Virus record (IMG/VR): IMGVR_UViG_3300034061_001902
Span: 1 to 37,805 of that record
DNA from: a virus
DNA: 37,805 nucleotides
Strand: one strand, 5' to 3'
Position numbers and translations under genes: made by a program. This document shows positions 21,967 through 30,970 of the stretch, one piece after another (positions within the stretch are counted from its first letter, which is position 1; every line of letters starts with the position of its first letter). Under the pieces are notes generated by a model. It ran no database searches, was not told the origin of the DNA, and saw only the letters and a program-made list of their open reading frames with translations.

Positions 21967-22676
21967 TGTCTCTCCTCACGCTGATCCAAGACGCGTCCAA
22001 GATGATCGGGCTTTCGAGCCCGACCGCCGTAGTTACGTCTGCGGACCAGCGTGTGCTTGAGCTTCTCGTTATGGCCAACGTGGTTGGGGAGGACTTGTCC
22101 ACCCGCTACGAATGGCAGGAGCTTGTAAGAACGGCTCAATGGTCAAGCTCTGGCACTATTGCCCAAGGCACGATCAATAGTTCTACGATTGCGTCTGACT
22201 TTGGCCGCTTCATTGATGGCACGTTTTGGGATCGGTCGCTTCGGCAACAGGTTCTAGGCCCTTCGACGGCGCAGCAATGGCAGGCTGACCTTTCCAACGC
22301 GATTGTCTCACCGCCTTACAAATTCATCGTCCAGAACAATATCCTCTACATCGGCCCCACTCCGATTGGCTCTGGGAATACGCTTGTTTTTAACTACGTC
22401 ACAAAGAATTGGTGTCAGTCGGCCGCGGGGACGGGGCAATCAGCCTTCGCCGCGGATACCGATACGACGCTTATCCCAGAGCGCCTATTTAAGCTCGATC
22501 TCATATGGCGTTGGAAGTCCTCAAAGGGATTGGCCTATGCCGAGGACCTTGAGAACGCAGAGCGCGAGATTGACAAGCATATCGGCCAGAACGGCGGCCG
22601 GCGCGTGCTGTTTATCGGCGGGGCTCCGATTGAGTACCTGTCAGGAAACGTAGCCGCGGGGAATTGGCCCGGATGA
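21966..22676 (+). CDS. Head-tail adaptor (P22 gp4/T7 gp11-like position)
   Basis: 236 residues. An N-terminal helical bundle (SLLTLIQDASKMIGLSSPTA, then VLELLVMANVVGEDLSTRYE) is followed by a beta domain with FWDRSLRQQVLGPSTAQQW and FIVQNNILYIGP, and a C-terminal helix (YAEDLENAEREIDKHI). This is the usual layout of podoviral adaptors that bind below the portal ring. It overlaps the upstream gene by 1 base and the tail-hub gene by 4. Confidence 0.82.
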   Translation: MSLLTLIQDASKMIGLSSPTAVVTSADQRVLELLVMANVVGEDLSTRYEWQELVRTAQWSSSGTIAQGTINSSTIASDFGRFIDGTFWDRSLRQQVLGPSTAQQWQADLSNAIVSPPYKFIVQNNILYIGPTPIGSGNTLVFNYVTKNWCQSAAGTGQSAFAADTDTTLIPERLFKLDLIWRWKSSKGLAYAEDLENAEREIDKHIGQNGGRRVLFIGGAPIEYLSGNVAAGNWPG

Positions 22677-24232
22677 GGAAGGCATTAAGACCAACGCCCG
22701 CCACATCCGAGGCATCACTTCCAATCAATATCCCGGCTCCGGTTGGGGGCTTAAACACGCGCGACGGGCGGGCGGTTATGCCCATCACCGATGCTGAGTT
22801 GATGGACAACTGGTTCCCCGAGGCGACAGACGTTCGCGTTCGTCCGGGCTCTGACACCTATTGTTCCGGCATCGGCGCCCAGGTTGAAAGCATCATGTCC
22901 TATTCGGGCGGGGCAACGCTGAAGCTGCTTATCGCTGCGGGCGGGACGATCCAGAACATATCGACCGTAGGCGTCACGGGGACGATTGCAGCCAGTTCAA
23001 CCATTGCCAACGGGTTCAATAACGACCGCTGGCAGTATCGGAACTTTGGCACTCCTGGAGGCACATTCCTTGTCGCGGTGAACGGCGAAGACGCGCGCCA
23101 GATTTATAACGGCACGGTCATGTGGGCCGGATCGGCGTCTGCCGGCTCGGGTACGGCTGCGGTCTTCTCGAATATCGAGATTTTTCAGCGGCGCATCTAC
23201 TACACCCAGACCAATTCGCTAGAGTTTCTCTACCACGACCAAGTATCAGCCATAGGCGGGACAATTAGCGGATTTAACCTCGCGCCATTGTTAAGCCGTG
23301 GTGGATCTCTTACCGCTATCGGAACATGGACCCGCGACGGCGGTTCGGGGATGGATGACTTAATATCCTTCCTCTCATCCGAGGGGGAAATCATCGTCTA
23401 TCAGGGGCTTGATCCGGCAGACGCCAATTCGTGGTCAATGGTTGGGGTCTATAAGATTGCTCGCCCTGTTGGACCCCGAGCGATGCAAAAGCTCGGTGGT
23501 GAGCTTCTAATTGACACGGTGCAGGGCGTTTATTCGCTCTCTGCGGTTATGTCAGGCCTCAAACAGCAGGCCCCATTCTCCGACAAGATCAACACGGCTC
23601 TAAGCGCGGCGTGGGGTGTCTACAAGAACAACTTTGGCTGGGAGATGAAATACGACCCAGACCGTGAATGGCTGATACTGAATGTCCCTGTCGCGTCGGG
23701 GAACTTACAGCAGCAATACGTCATGAACACTCACACTCAAGCCTGGACGCGCTTCCTGGGCTGGGATGCGAACTGTTTCGAGTTCCACAACGGGAATCTG
23801 TATTTTGGGACAAATGGGTCTGTAGTCCAAGCCGCGACAAGTTCACAGTCCGATGATGGCGAGGATATCCTTGTTGACGTTCGACAGGCCGCGTCAACCT
23901 TCGGCGCTCCCGGCAGGCTTAAGCACTTCAAGATTTACCGCCCTCTGATTAACTCAGACGGGGCGCTTGGCCTCGCGTTCGCTATGGACGTGGATTTCAA
24001 CGATCAAACGCCAACCAACATCCCGACAGTGGTGGCTGTCCCCTTTGCTGAGTGGGACGTGGCTACGTGGGACGATTTCTTCTGGGGTGGCGATCCGGTC
24101 CCCGTGGGCCAGTGGCAATCAGCCGGCGCATTGGGGACTTACGGGTCTGTACGTATCAAGGGCGCTGCCAATGAAACGGCCATTCGCTGGTACGGAACGG
24201 ATGTAGTGTTAGAACCCGGAGGTATGGTATAA
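22673..24232 (+). CDS. Tail hub/nozzle-type protein (P22 gp10/T7 gp12-like position)
   Basis: 519 residues, beta-rich. Near the N-terminus INIPAPVGGLNTRDGRAVMP and ELMDNWFPEATDVRVRPG form the well-known opening of podoviral tail proteins that seal or extend the portal channel. Repeated short beta motifs follow (propeller-like), with the Trp-rich C-terminal part WDVATWDDFFWGGDPVP. The ATG at 22673 overlaps the adaptor stop (ATGA); a TTG 9 bases earlier is less likely. The stop overlaps the GNAT gene. Confidence 0.85.
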   Translation: MRKALRPTPATSEASLPINIPAPVGGLNTRDGRAVMPITDAELMDNWFPEATDVRVRPGSDTYCSGIGAQVESIMSYSGGATLKLLIAAGGTIQNISTVGVTGTIAASSTIANGFNNDRWQYRNFGTPGGTFLVAVNGEDARQIYNGTVMWAGSASAGSGTAAVFSNIEIFQRRIYYTQTNSLEFLYHDQVSAIGGTISGFNLAPLLSRGGSLTAIGTWTRDGGSGMDDLISFLSSEGEIIVYQGLDPADANSWSMVGVYKIARPVGPRAMQKLGGELLIDTVQGVYSLSAVMSGLKQQAPFSDKINTALSAAWGVYKNNFGWEMKYDPDREWLILNVPVASGNLQQQYVMNTHTQAWTRFLGWDANCFEFHNGNLYFGTNGSVVQAATSSQSDDGEDILVDVRQAASTFGAPGRLKHFKIYRPLINSDGALGLAFAMDVDFNDQTPTNIPTVVAVPFAEWDVATWDDFFWGGDPVPVGQWQSAGALGTYGSVRIKGAANETAIRWYGTDVVLEPGGMV

Positions 24233-24669
24233 TGCTTTCCGTCGCCACTCCCGACGACCTTGAAGAGGTTTTTAACCTTCTCCTGGTCATGCACGCCGAA
24301 AACGGCGTCGGTCGATTGGATGAACCCAAGGCCCGCGGGGCTATCTCCGAAATCATCAATTCTGGCGGCTGCTTAATTTCAAAGCAGAACGGCAAGATTG
24401 TTGGAAGTGTTGGTCTCACCATGACGAGCTGGTGGTATTCGCGGGATCGGTTTCTTGTGGACGAGTGGTTCTTTGTCCACCCCGACAACCGGAGCGAAGG
24501 CCATGCGACCCAGCTTATTGGATGGATGAAAACTGCGGCTCAGACGTGCGGGACTCCGGTTGTTCTCAGCGTGGGGACTACGGTGGACGCTCTGTCCAAG
24601 CTTAAATACTTCCGCAAGCATCTGACCCCGTTCGGCGGCGCCTTCATTTACCAGCCCAAGGCGGCTTAA
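24232..24669 (+). CDS. GNAT-family N-acetyltransferase
   Basis: 145 residues. The acetyl-CoA-binding motif A is FFVHPDNRSEGHATQLIGWM (around 80-99), with the R-x-x-G-x-A loop; the preceding strand-turn (GKIVGSVGLTM) and the end (FRKHLTPFGGAFIYQ) fit the GNAT fold. Such genes are common in the tail region of this phage type. Substrate unknown; acetylation of a virion or host protein is possible. It overlaps the tail gene by 1 base and abuts the next gene. Confidence 0.88.
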   Translation: MLSVATPDDLEEVFNLLLVMHAENGVGRLDEPKARGAISEIINSGGCLISKQNGKIVGSVGLTMTSWWYSRDRFLVDEWFFVHPDNRSEGHATQLIGWMKTAAQTCGTPVVLSVGTTVDALSKLKYFRKHLTPFGGAFIYQPKAA

Positions 24670-26469
24670 ATGTGCTTCGGCAGTGCTCCTAGACCGCCCG
24701 ACCCCGTAGCGACGGCCCAAGCGCAGAGCGGGATCAATCGCGCTGACCTCGGCTATGCTGCTGGGCTCAATCAAATCAATCAGACCGGGCCGTTCGGTTC
24801 TGTATCGTATTCGGGTGAGATTGGTTCGCCCAATCGCACACAGACCACGACCCTTACGCCTGAGATGCAAGCCATCCTCAATGGGCAAACCCAGCTTACA
24901 GGGGGGCTCACAGACCTTGCTAACCAGCGGCTTGCCGGCGCTCCGCGATCAAACTTCACGCTTGATGGGCAGCCCGATGTGCGTCGTGCTCAGGGGGTGA
25001 CGTTTGGCACGTCCTTTAATCAAGGCCCTGCGGTTCAGAACACATTCGACCAAGGCCCTGCACTTCGCAACGAATTCGATCAAGGCCAGGCCGTTCAGAC
25101 CAGTTTCAATAACGGCGGCGCGTTACAGCGCGGGTTTGACAACGGCGGCGCGCTTCAGCGCGACATTCAGGCCGGAGCGATAACTGATAGGTTCGACGCT
25201 GGCGGTCAGGCCCAGCGCAGCGTTGACCTTAGTGGCCAGCCGGCGCTCAACACAGACTTTTCCAAGCTTTCGCAGCAAGCCCAAGAAGCCGCGTATCGTC
25301 AAAATACAAAATACCTTGATCCTCAGTTTGCACAGCAGGAGCAGGCAACCCGCGCACGGTTGGCCGCGCAGGGCGTTACCGAGGGCTCCCAGGCGTACAA
25401 TCAAGAAATGGCTAACCTTGCCCAGCAACGGGACCAGTCATACTCTGGCGCGCGGGATCAGGCCATTAATCAGGGGTTCAACCTTGAAGGCCAAATGTTT
25501 GGCCAAAACCTTGCCGCGAGACAGCAGGGCGTCGGAGAGCAATTCCAACTTGGTGAGTTTGGCAACAGTTCGCTTGCTCAGCAGTTCGGCATGAACCAAG
25601 CCCAAGCTCAGTTCCAGAACCAAGCTCAGAATCAGGGCTTTGGTCAGAACCAAGCCCGAGCACAGCTTAATAACGACGCCGCAATGATGGACTACCAGCG
25701 CAACTTGGGCATGGCTGAGTTCGGCAACAACGCAGCGATGCAGGACTACGCCCGCAATCAAGGGATGGCGCAATTCGGCAATCAAGCGGCTGGTCAGCAG
25801 TACAGCCAGAACCGCGGCTCTGCTGAGTTCGCCAACACCGCGGCCAATCAGCAGTACGACCGCAACCGTGCGACGGCTCAGTTTGGAAACGACGCGGCTA
25901 GTCAGCAGTACGGGCAGAACCTTGGCGCGGCTCAGTTCGGCAACGACGCATTGGCGCAACAGTTCAACGCCGGCCTTAACCTCCAGCAGGCCGACCAGTC
26001 GAACCGTTCTCAGTCGATCAACGAGAATATTTTGGGGCGTAACCAGAACATCAACGAGGCGATGGCCTTTGTTAATGGAGCCCCGGTATCGCCGCAGAAC
26101 CCGACGTTCCAGCCGTTCGCCCAAAGCACGGCGGCACAGGCCGCGCCTGATGCGATTGGCTTGGCATCGGCTAACTACGGCAACCAGTCTGCGGCTCGCG
26201 CGCAAATCCTAGGCTCTATCTTTGGTTCTGCTGGCAAGATTGGTGGCGCGGCCATAGGAGCCTCTTGCTGGGTCGCGCGCGAAGTCTACGGCGTCGAGAA
26301 TCCCAAGTGGGTCATCTTCCGCGAATGGATGCTGAACAAGTCTCCCAAGTGGTTCCGCGCGCTTTATCTGACCTACGGCGAGCGTTTCGCGGCGTGGATC
26401 AAAGACAAGCCGAAGCTCAAGACGATGATCCGCAATTGGATGGACGCGAGGATTGTTCATGCCTCGTAG
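24670..26469 (+). CDS. Gln/Asn-rich repeat virion protein (ejection or tail-fibre-associated)
   Basis: 599 residues. The start MCFGSAPRPPDP is typical of a podoviral virion protein. Residues about 116-183 hold seven ten-residue units of the form FxQGxAxQxx; residues about 350-432 hold at least four 18-residue units (GNxAAxQQYxxNxGxAQF). Both are Gln/Asn/Gly-rich, so extended or amyloid-like structure is possible. The last 60 residues form a separate aromatic/basic helical domain (WVAREVYGVENPKWVIFREW), common at the end of tail-fibre-type proteins. It overlaps the next gene by 11 bases. It probably enters the cell or lines the tail at infection (inference). Confidence 0.78.
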   Translation: MCFGSAPRPPDPVATAQAQSGINRADLGYAAGLNQINQTGPFGSVSYSGEIGSPNRTQTTTLTPEMQAILNGQTQLTGGLTDLANQRLAGAPRSNFTLDGQPDVRRAQGVTFGTSFNQGPAVQNTFDQGPALRNEFDQGQAVQTSFNNGGALQRGFDNGGALQRDIQAGAITDRFDAGGQAQRSVDLSGQPALNTDFSKLSQQAQEAAYRQNTKYLDPQFAQQEQATRARLAAQGVTEGSQAYNQEMANLAQQRDQSYSGARDQAINQGFNLEGQMFGQNLAARQQGVGEQFQLGEFGNSSLAQQFGMNQAQAQFQNQAQNQGFGQNQARAQLNNDAAMMDYQRNLGMAEFGNNAAMQDYARNQGMAQFGNQAAGQQYSQNRGSAEFANTAANQQYDRNRATAQFGNDAASQQYGQNLGAAQFGNDALAQQFNAGLNLQQADQSNRSQSINENILGRNQNINEAMAFVNGAPVSPQNPTFQPFAQSTAAQAAPDAIGLASANYGNQSAARAQILGSIFGSAGKIGGAAIGASCWVAREVYGVENPKWVIFREWMLNKSPKWFRALYLTYGERFAAWIKDKPKLKTMIRNWMDARIVHAS

Positions 26470-27772
26470 ACAGCAGACCCAATACCGCCAGATCGAAGCC
26501 CAGCAGCCGTATATGGGCGAGTATTCCGCGCTTGCCGAGCAATTCCTTCGCAAGAAGGACAAACCCATCTATTCGGTGGGGCAGGGCCTTGTAGAAGCTG
26601 GCTCTGACATTGCCGAGGCGTTCCTGATGAAGAAAGCGGCGGAACGTGAGCAGCGGAAAGAAGATAAAGACATTAGCGACGTTGCCATGGCGCAACGGTT
26701 CGCAATGGACCCCGGCTTGGCGCGCGATAAGAACAGCGGGGCGTTATACTCGGCGGAAGACTTCGGAGGTCTGCAGACGCAGGGCATTGAGCCCATGAGC
26801 GCGCAGCAACGCGCAGCCGCGGCAACGGGCAGGCTCTCGGATGTTAACCCGAGGGCGGCGCTCGCCACGGCTCCGGGGATGCTTGACCTTGCCCAGCAGT
26901 TTGAAGCGCCGAAAGACACATACGAAATCAACAAAGAGTTTGGGGTTATGCGGAGGCCTGCTGGCGGGGGCCAGCCCGAAGTCGTAATGTCAGTTCCGAC
27001 CCCCGCAAGGGCATCGCAGCTTTTGACGCCCGACGAAGAAGCACAGAAATTGCGGATTCAGGCAGCAGGACGCACCCCTCAAGCTGCAATGACGCCTGTG
27101 GAGATGTACCAAAAGAACTTTGGCCCGCTTGCTCCTGGCATGATGCCGGAGATTGTTGACGGCAGGATTACGCCGCGACAGGTTCCGCAGCCAAGCGGCC
27201 CGCAAGACCCCGCCGTTATCGAACAAAAGCGCATCGAGGCGCTTAAGGCCGACCTACCCAGCGCGCAGAATAAACTTATGTCTGTGACCCAGCCCTTGCG
27301 CTCGTTGGCGGGCCAAATCCGCGCAGCCAAAACCGACCCGAACACTAAAGACGTTACCGGGCCATATGAAGGGCGGACAAGCGGCGGTGTCTTGGGGCGG
27401 TTCTCCGAAGGCAATTCGACCGCGGCGTCTCGCATCGAAAACATTAGGAACGTCGCGCAGTCAATCGGTTTGAACTTGACGCGCATGGGCGGTATCGCGC
27501 CGGGTAGCATAACGCAGGCGGAATGGCCGAAGTTCGAGGCTTACGTTGCCAACCTCGACCCTATGCAGGGTGATGAGGCGTTTACCAAACAATTGGACGT
27601 TGCCGAGCAAATGGCTACCGGCCTCCTTAATGCAATGGAGACAGAGTTCAAAACCACTTACGCACCAGTCCTCCCCAAAGTAGAAGCGCCCACTACAAGC
27701 GGCGTTTCAGGCTCTTGGGGCGATGGCAGAACTAAGGTCATCGCGGGCGCTCGCGTGACAAGGCTCGACTAA
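26459..27772 (+). CDS. Second ejection-type virion protein
   Basis: 437 residues. Starts at ATG 26459 within the end of the previous gene. Basic, Gln-rich N-terminus (PRRQQTQYRQIEAQQ), long helices (AEAFLMKKAAEREQRKEDKD), a Pro-rich middle and a helical C-terminal domain (IENIRNVAQSIGLNLTRMGG, then ITQAEWPKFEAYVANLD). No enzymatic motif. Position between the repeat protein and the 706-residue protein, as in P22-like ejection-protein clusters, supports a role in DNA delivery. Confidence 0.75.
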   Translation: MPRRQQTQYRQIEAQQPYMGEYSALAEQFLRKKDKPIYSVGQGLVEAGSDIAEAFLMKKAAEREQRKEDKDISDVAMAQRFAMDPGLARDKNSGALYSAEDFGGLQTQGIEPMSAQQRAAAATGRLSDVNPRAALATAPGMLDLAQQFEAPKDTYEINKEFGVMRRPAGGGQPEVVMSVPTPARASQLLTPDEEAQKLRIQAAGRTPQAAMTPVEMYQKNFGPLAPGMMPEIVDGRITPRQVPQPSGPQDPAVIEQKRIEALKADLPSAQNKLMSVTQPLRSLAGQIRAAKTDPNTKDVTGPYEGRTSGGVLGRFSEGNSTAASRIENIRNVAQSIGLNLTRMGGIAPGSITQAEWPKFEAYVANLDPMQGDEAFTKQLDVAEQMATGLLNAMETEFKTTYAPVLPKVEAPTTSGVSGSWGDGRTKVIAGARVTRLD

Positions 27773-29892
27773 TGCCCAAGTACAAGGTCGAACTCCCGAG
27801 CGGAACATATCAGATTGAGGCTGACGACGAAGGCCAACTTGAGGCCGCCATTAGCGAACTTGGCGGGCAGAGCGGCCCCAAGGCGCCAACGTCCGACACC
27901 GCGCAGATGTTTAACCGCGGAATGACGGCGGGACTGTCCGACTATCCGGCGGCGGCTGGCAAGTACGTTGGGGACAAGATCGGCGGCGCTTTGTTGAACG
28001 CGACTGGTAAGCAGAGGACGCTTGCTGACTTGGTAGCCCCATCCCGGCCAAATGTGGGGAATAAGTCGTTTGAACAGTCCCTCCAAGAAGTACGCGCGGG
28101 CAATACGGCGTTCCGCGACGAAAGCCCGGTTCTGGCCTACGGTGCGGAAATCGCCGGGGGTATTGCATCCCCTATCTTCCGGGGTGTCGCCAAGGGCACT
28201 CAATACGGCATGGACAAGGCCGCGCAGTTCCTTGGTAAGACCGTCCCGAAATATGTTGGCTATGGCTTCCAGGGCGGCGCTGCTGGCCTAACAGGGGGCA
28301 TTGGCGGCGCTCAGAACGAACAGGGCGGCGTTCCTAGCCTTGGAGACGTAGCGGAGCAGGGTGGCGTTGGCGCGGCTCTCGGCGGCGCTCTCGGGGTATC
28401 TATTCCTGCGGGGATCGAAGTTGGCCGCAAAGTCATTAACTCCACGGTCCAACCCGTTCTTGATCGCGTTGCCAAAAGCGGCCCGGTTAATGCTGCGGCC
28501 CGTCGCACCCTGGACTATCTGGAATCGCGCGGGCTTACTCCCCAGCAACTCCAAGCCAAGATGAACGTCCGCAACGCTGACGGGCAAGGCATGATTGCCG
28601 ATGTGTTGCCAGAACTTGCCGACGACGCGGCCCAATTCAGGGGCGCGGCTCAGACTGCGGCTAGTCGCAACCTCACAAGCCGCCAGGGCACGATTATGTC
28701 TCCGAGCGGGCAGGGCGACAGGCTTTCGGAATCGGTGTTTAAGAACCTGTCGGGCGATGACTTCCTAACCACCATAGACGATTTGCAGAAGGCCAGGACC
28801 GTAGACGCCGGCCCAAAGTATGACGCGGCGTTTGCCGAGCAGACAGGCCCCGCGACAACTAGAAGCCGTCAGATCACAAGCCCGACGATTGAGCGTCTTT
28901 TGGAAGATGACGATATCCAAAAGGGCATCGCAACGGGCGTAAAGCTCCTGCAAAAGGAATCGTCCGTCACTGGTGCGCCGGTCAATCTTGCCGACTACGC
29001 TTTGAAGCGTAACGCCCAAGGCCAGTTTGAACGTGTTGGCACGCCTACGCTTCGCCTTCTCGATGCGGCAAAGCGCGGCATTGATGACATGCTGTTCAAT
29101 GGCGACGGATTCCGCAACCAATTCGGCAAACTGACGCAGATGGGGCGCGCTCTGGAAAACCAGCGTGCAGCTCTAGTCAGCGAAATGGACCGATTGACCG
29201 TCGATCAATCTGGCAAGTCTATATACAAAGCCGCGCGAGACGCTTGGGCTGGGCCATCCCGTTCGCTCGATATGATGCAACGCGGGCGCGACTTCATCAA
29301 GGAAGGCGGCGCGGACGAAACCACGGCTTTCTTCAAAGGTCTTGGGGAGAGCGAAAGAGAGTTCTACCGCATCGGCGTTGCCAAGCAACTTCGCGAGATG
29401 ATCGAAACGTCTGCGGACGAGGCGAACAAAGCCAAAAAGATTTTTGGCAGCGATGCCATGCGAACAAAGCTGGAAGCCATTTTTCCATCTCGCAAGGCTT
29501 TCAACGAGTTCCGTAAGTCCGTCCTGCTCGAAATGGAACGCTCAAACACAAAGCAGACGGTTATCGGTGGATCTCCGACCGCCAAGAGATTGGCAGGCCG
29601 CGATCAATTCGAGATGGACCCAAGCGGTCCGTTAATTGATATGGCGACAGGAAACCCGCGCCAGGGTGCTGTAGGGTTCTTGCGTCAAGCCGCCCGCGCT
29701 CTCAACGCCCCTCCGAAATCTACCGCAGAGCAATTAGCGGTGTTGTTCAGCCGTGACCCAGCGGAACAGACGAAGTTTATTCAGAGCCTAGATAATCGGG
29801 CGATGGCCAGCAGGCTTTTAAGTCAGAAGCCGTTGCCGCGTGATTTGCTGTCGCGTGCAGGCGTCCCGTTGTTCGGATCGTCAAACCAATGA
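27772..29892 (+). CDS. Large ejection-type virion protein
   Basis: 706 residues. The N-terminus (PKYKVELPSGTYQIEADDEG) is a beta domain found at the start of many phage ejection proteins. Residues about 120-225 are Gly/Ala-rich with weakly hydrophobic helices (GFQGGAAGLTGGIGGAQ, GAALGGALGVSIPAG) that could insert in a membrane, as expected of proteins forming a DNA-translocation channel. The remaining two thirds are helical and charged. No lysozyme or transglycosylase motif is seen. Its 3' end overlaps the opposite-strand membrane-protein gene by 70 bases. Confidence 0.8.
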   Translation: MPKYKVELPSGTYQIEADDEGQLEAAISELGGQSGPKAPTSDTAQMFNRGMTAGLSDYPAAAGKYVGDKIGGALLNATGKQRTLADLVAPSRPNVGNKSFEQSLQEVRAGNTAFRDESPVLAYGAEIAGGIASPIFRGVAKGTQYGMDKAAQFLGKTVPKYVGYGFQGGAAGLTGGIGGAQNEQGGVPSLGDVAEQGGVGAALGGALGVSIPAGIEVGRKVINSTVQPVLDRVAKSGPVNAAARRTLDYLESRGLTPQQLQAKMNVRNADGQGMIADVLPELADDAAQFRGAAQTAASRNLTSRQGTIMSPSGQGDRLSESVFKNLSGDDFLTTIDDLQKARTVDAGPKYDAAFAEQTGPATTRSRQITSPTIERLLEDDDIQKGIATGVKLLQKESSVTGAPVNLADYALKRNAQGQFERVGTPTLRLLDAAKRGIDDMLFNGDGFRNQFGKLTQMGRALENQRAALVSEMDRLTVDQSGKSIYKAARDAWAGPSRSLDMMQRGRDFIKEGGADETTAFFKGLGESEREFYRIGVAKQLREMIETSADEANKAKKIFGSDAMRTKLEAIFPSRKAFNEFRKSVLLEMERSNTKQTVIGGSPTAKRLAGRDQFEMDPSGPLIDMATGNPRQGAVGFLRQAARALNAPPKSTAEQLAVLFSRDPAEQTKFIQSLDNRAMASRLLSQKPLPRDLLSRAGVPLFGSSNQ

Positions 29893-30056
29893 CCGTAACG
29901 CATCTTATGAACGCCCTGCCACATGACGGTTGCGCCGATCCATCCGAGGCAGAACGTGACCATCGTTTGAGTGCCCCAAATCCATTCGATTGCTTGGAAA
30001 AGAAACCCGAAGCCGACCATGACGGCTACGACAACGAAGTTAGCGAGGAAAATCAT
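29823..30056 (-). CDS. Antisense small membrane protein within the tail operon
   Basis: 77 residues on the minus strand. Two membrane spans (IFLANFVVVAVMVGFGFLF and TFCLGWIGATVMW) are joined by an acidic, Trp-containing turn and followed by a polar tail. Codon third positions are G/C-rich in this frame and less so in the competing plus-strand frame (29889-30161), which has no recognisable product. A TAAAAT (-10-like) lies 29-34 bases upstream. It is the only leftward gene among the structural genes. Such isolated opposite-strand membrane genes may act as holins, superinfection-exclusion or lysogenic-conversion proteins (inference). Confidence 0.6.
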   Translation of the reverse strand: MIFLANFVVVAVMVGFGFLFQAIEWIWGTQTMVTFCLGWIGATVMWQGVHKMRYGHWFDDPNNGTPARDSKSRGNGF

Positions 30057-30080
30057 GTTCCGGCCTGCTGGCTGCAAACC

Positions 30081-30104
30081 TTGATTTTACCGCAAAAACA
30101 AGCA
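30081..30104 (+). promoter_or_regulatory. Repeated motif TTGA-N9-AAAAACAAGCA, copy C
   Basis: Third copy with the same 9-base spacing, in the gap before the tail-fibre gene (56 bases upstream of ATG 30161). Unlike A and B it is not followed by a near ATG and reads TTGATT. On the other strand this stretch includes TAAAAT, a possible -10 for the antisense membrane gene. Confidence 0.4.
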
Positions 30105-30160
30105 TCACGGAAGACACTGGAAACGCCCGCAACACGGGCATTTTCGAGGGATTTTAGCTA

Positions 30161-30970
30161 ATGGCTTTCAACGGAAGTGGTACGTTCGTCCGCGTTTATA
30201 GCTGGGCCACGGACAAGGCCAACGGCATCAAAATCCGTGCCGACCGCATGGATGGAGAGGACGATGGCTTTGCAACCGGCCTTTCCACTTGCGTTACCCG
30301 TGATGGCCAATCCCCGGCCACAGCAAACCTACCCATGGGGACGTTCAAGCACACGGGCGTTGCCGTTGCATCGGCCCGCACTGACTATCTGAGGGCATCC
30401 CAGGCCCAAGATAACGACCTGACGTACTTCACAAGCGCAGGGACGATCAACGCGTACACCCTGACGCCCGCGCCGGCCATTACAGGGCTGACGGCTGGCC
30501 AAGAATGGCTTGTAAAAATCCATGCGGCTTGTGCCGCAACGCCGACGCTTGCTGTGTCAGGGCTTGCCGCGGCTACGATTGTTTACGCTGACGGCTCGGC
30601 GCTCCCGGCGAACGCGCTTGCCACCAACGGGCAATATACGTTCCGGTATGACGGCACGAACTACCGCGTGAACCTTTCCGCATCAACCACGCTTGGGCTG
30701 ACTTCTGGAACGGATATTTCCGGCGCCATCGCGGTAGCGGTTAATACCAAGTACCTCTGCGACTTCACCGCATCGTCTTACACGATCACTTTGCCGGCGG
30801 CTCCTGCCGCGGGCGATATGATTCTACTCACAAAGTTTGGCACGTTTGCCATGACGCTTGCTTTGAACGGCTTGAAGTTCAACGGCTCAACAAACAACCC
30901 CGTAACGACCGCGGAGGGCTCCACGCTTCTCCGATATACCGGCGCATCACGCGGCTGGGTGGAGATGTAA
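30161..30970 (+). CDS. Tail fibre protein, N-terminal attachment type
   Basis: 269 residues. The first 65 residues (FNGSGTFVRVYSWATDKANG, then IKIRADRMDGEDDGFATGLS and CVTRDGQSPATANLPMG) match the virion-attachment region of a common phage tail-fibre type. The rest is Thr/Ala/Gly-rich beta structure, as in receptor-binding shafts and tips. GAGGG lies 10 bases upstream of the ATG. It is short for a full fibre, so the next gene may supply the distal part. The host-receptor target is unknown. Confidence 0.88.
   Translation: MAFNGSGTFVRVYSWATDKANGIKIRADRMDGEDDGFATGLSTCVTRDGQSPATANLPMGTFKHTGVAVASARTDYLRASQAQDNDLTYFTSAGTINAYTLTPAPAITGLTAGQEWLVKIHAACAATPTLAVSGLAAATIVYADGSALPANALATNGQYTFRYDGTNYRVNLSASTTLGLTSGTDISGAIAVAVNTKYLCDFTASSYTITLPAAPAAGDMILLTKFGTFAMTLALNGLKFNGSTNNPVTTAEGSTLLRYTGASRGWVEM

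Noticed and set aside
29889-30161. A 90-codon plus-strand frame between the ejection and fibre genes
   Set aside because: Codon use is poorer than in the opposite-strand membrane-protein frame, no domain is seen, and it covers the repeated regulatory motif.
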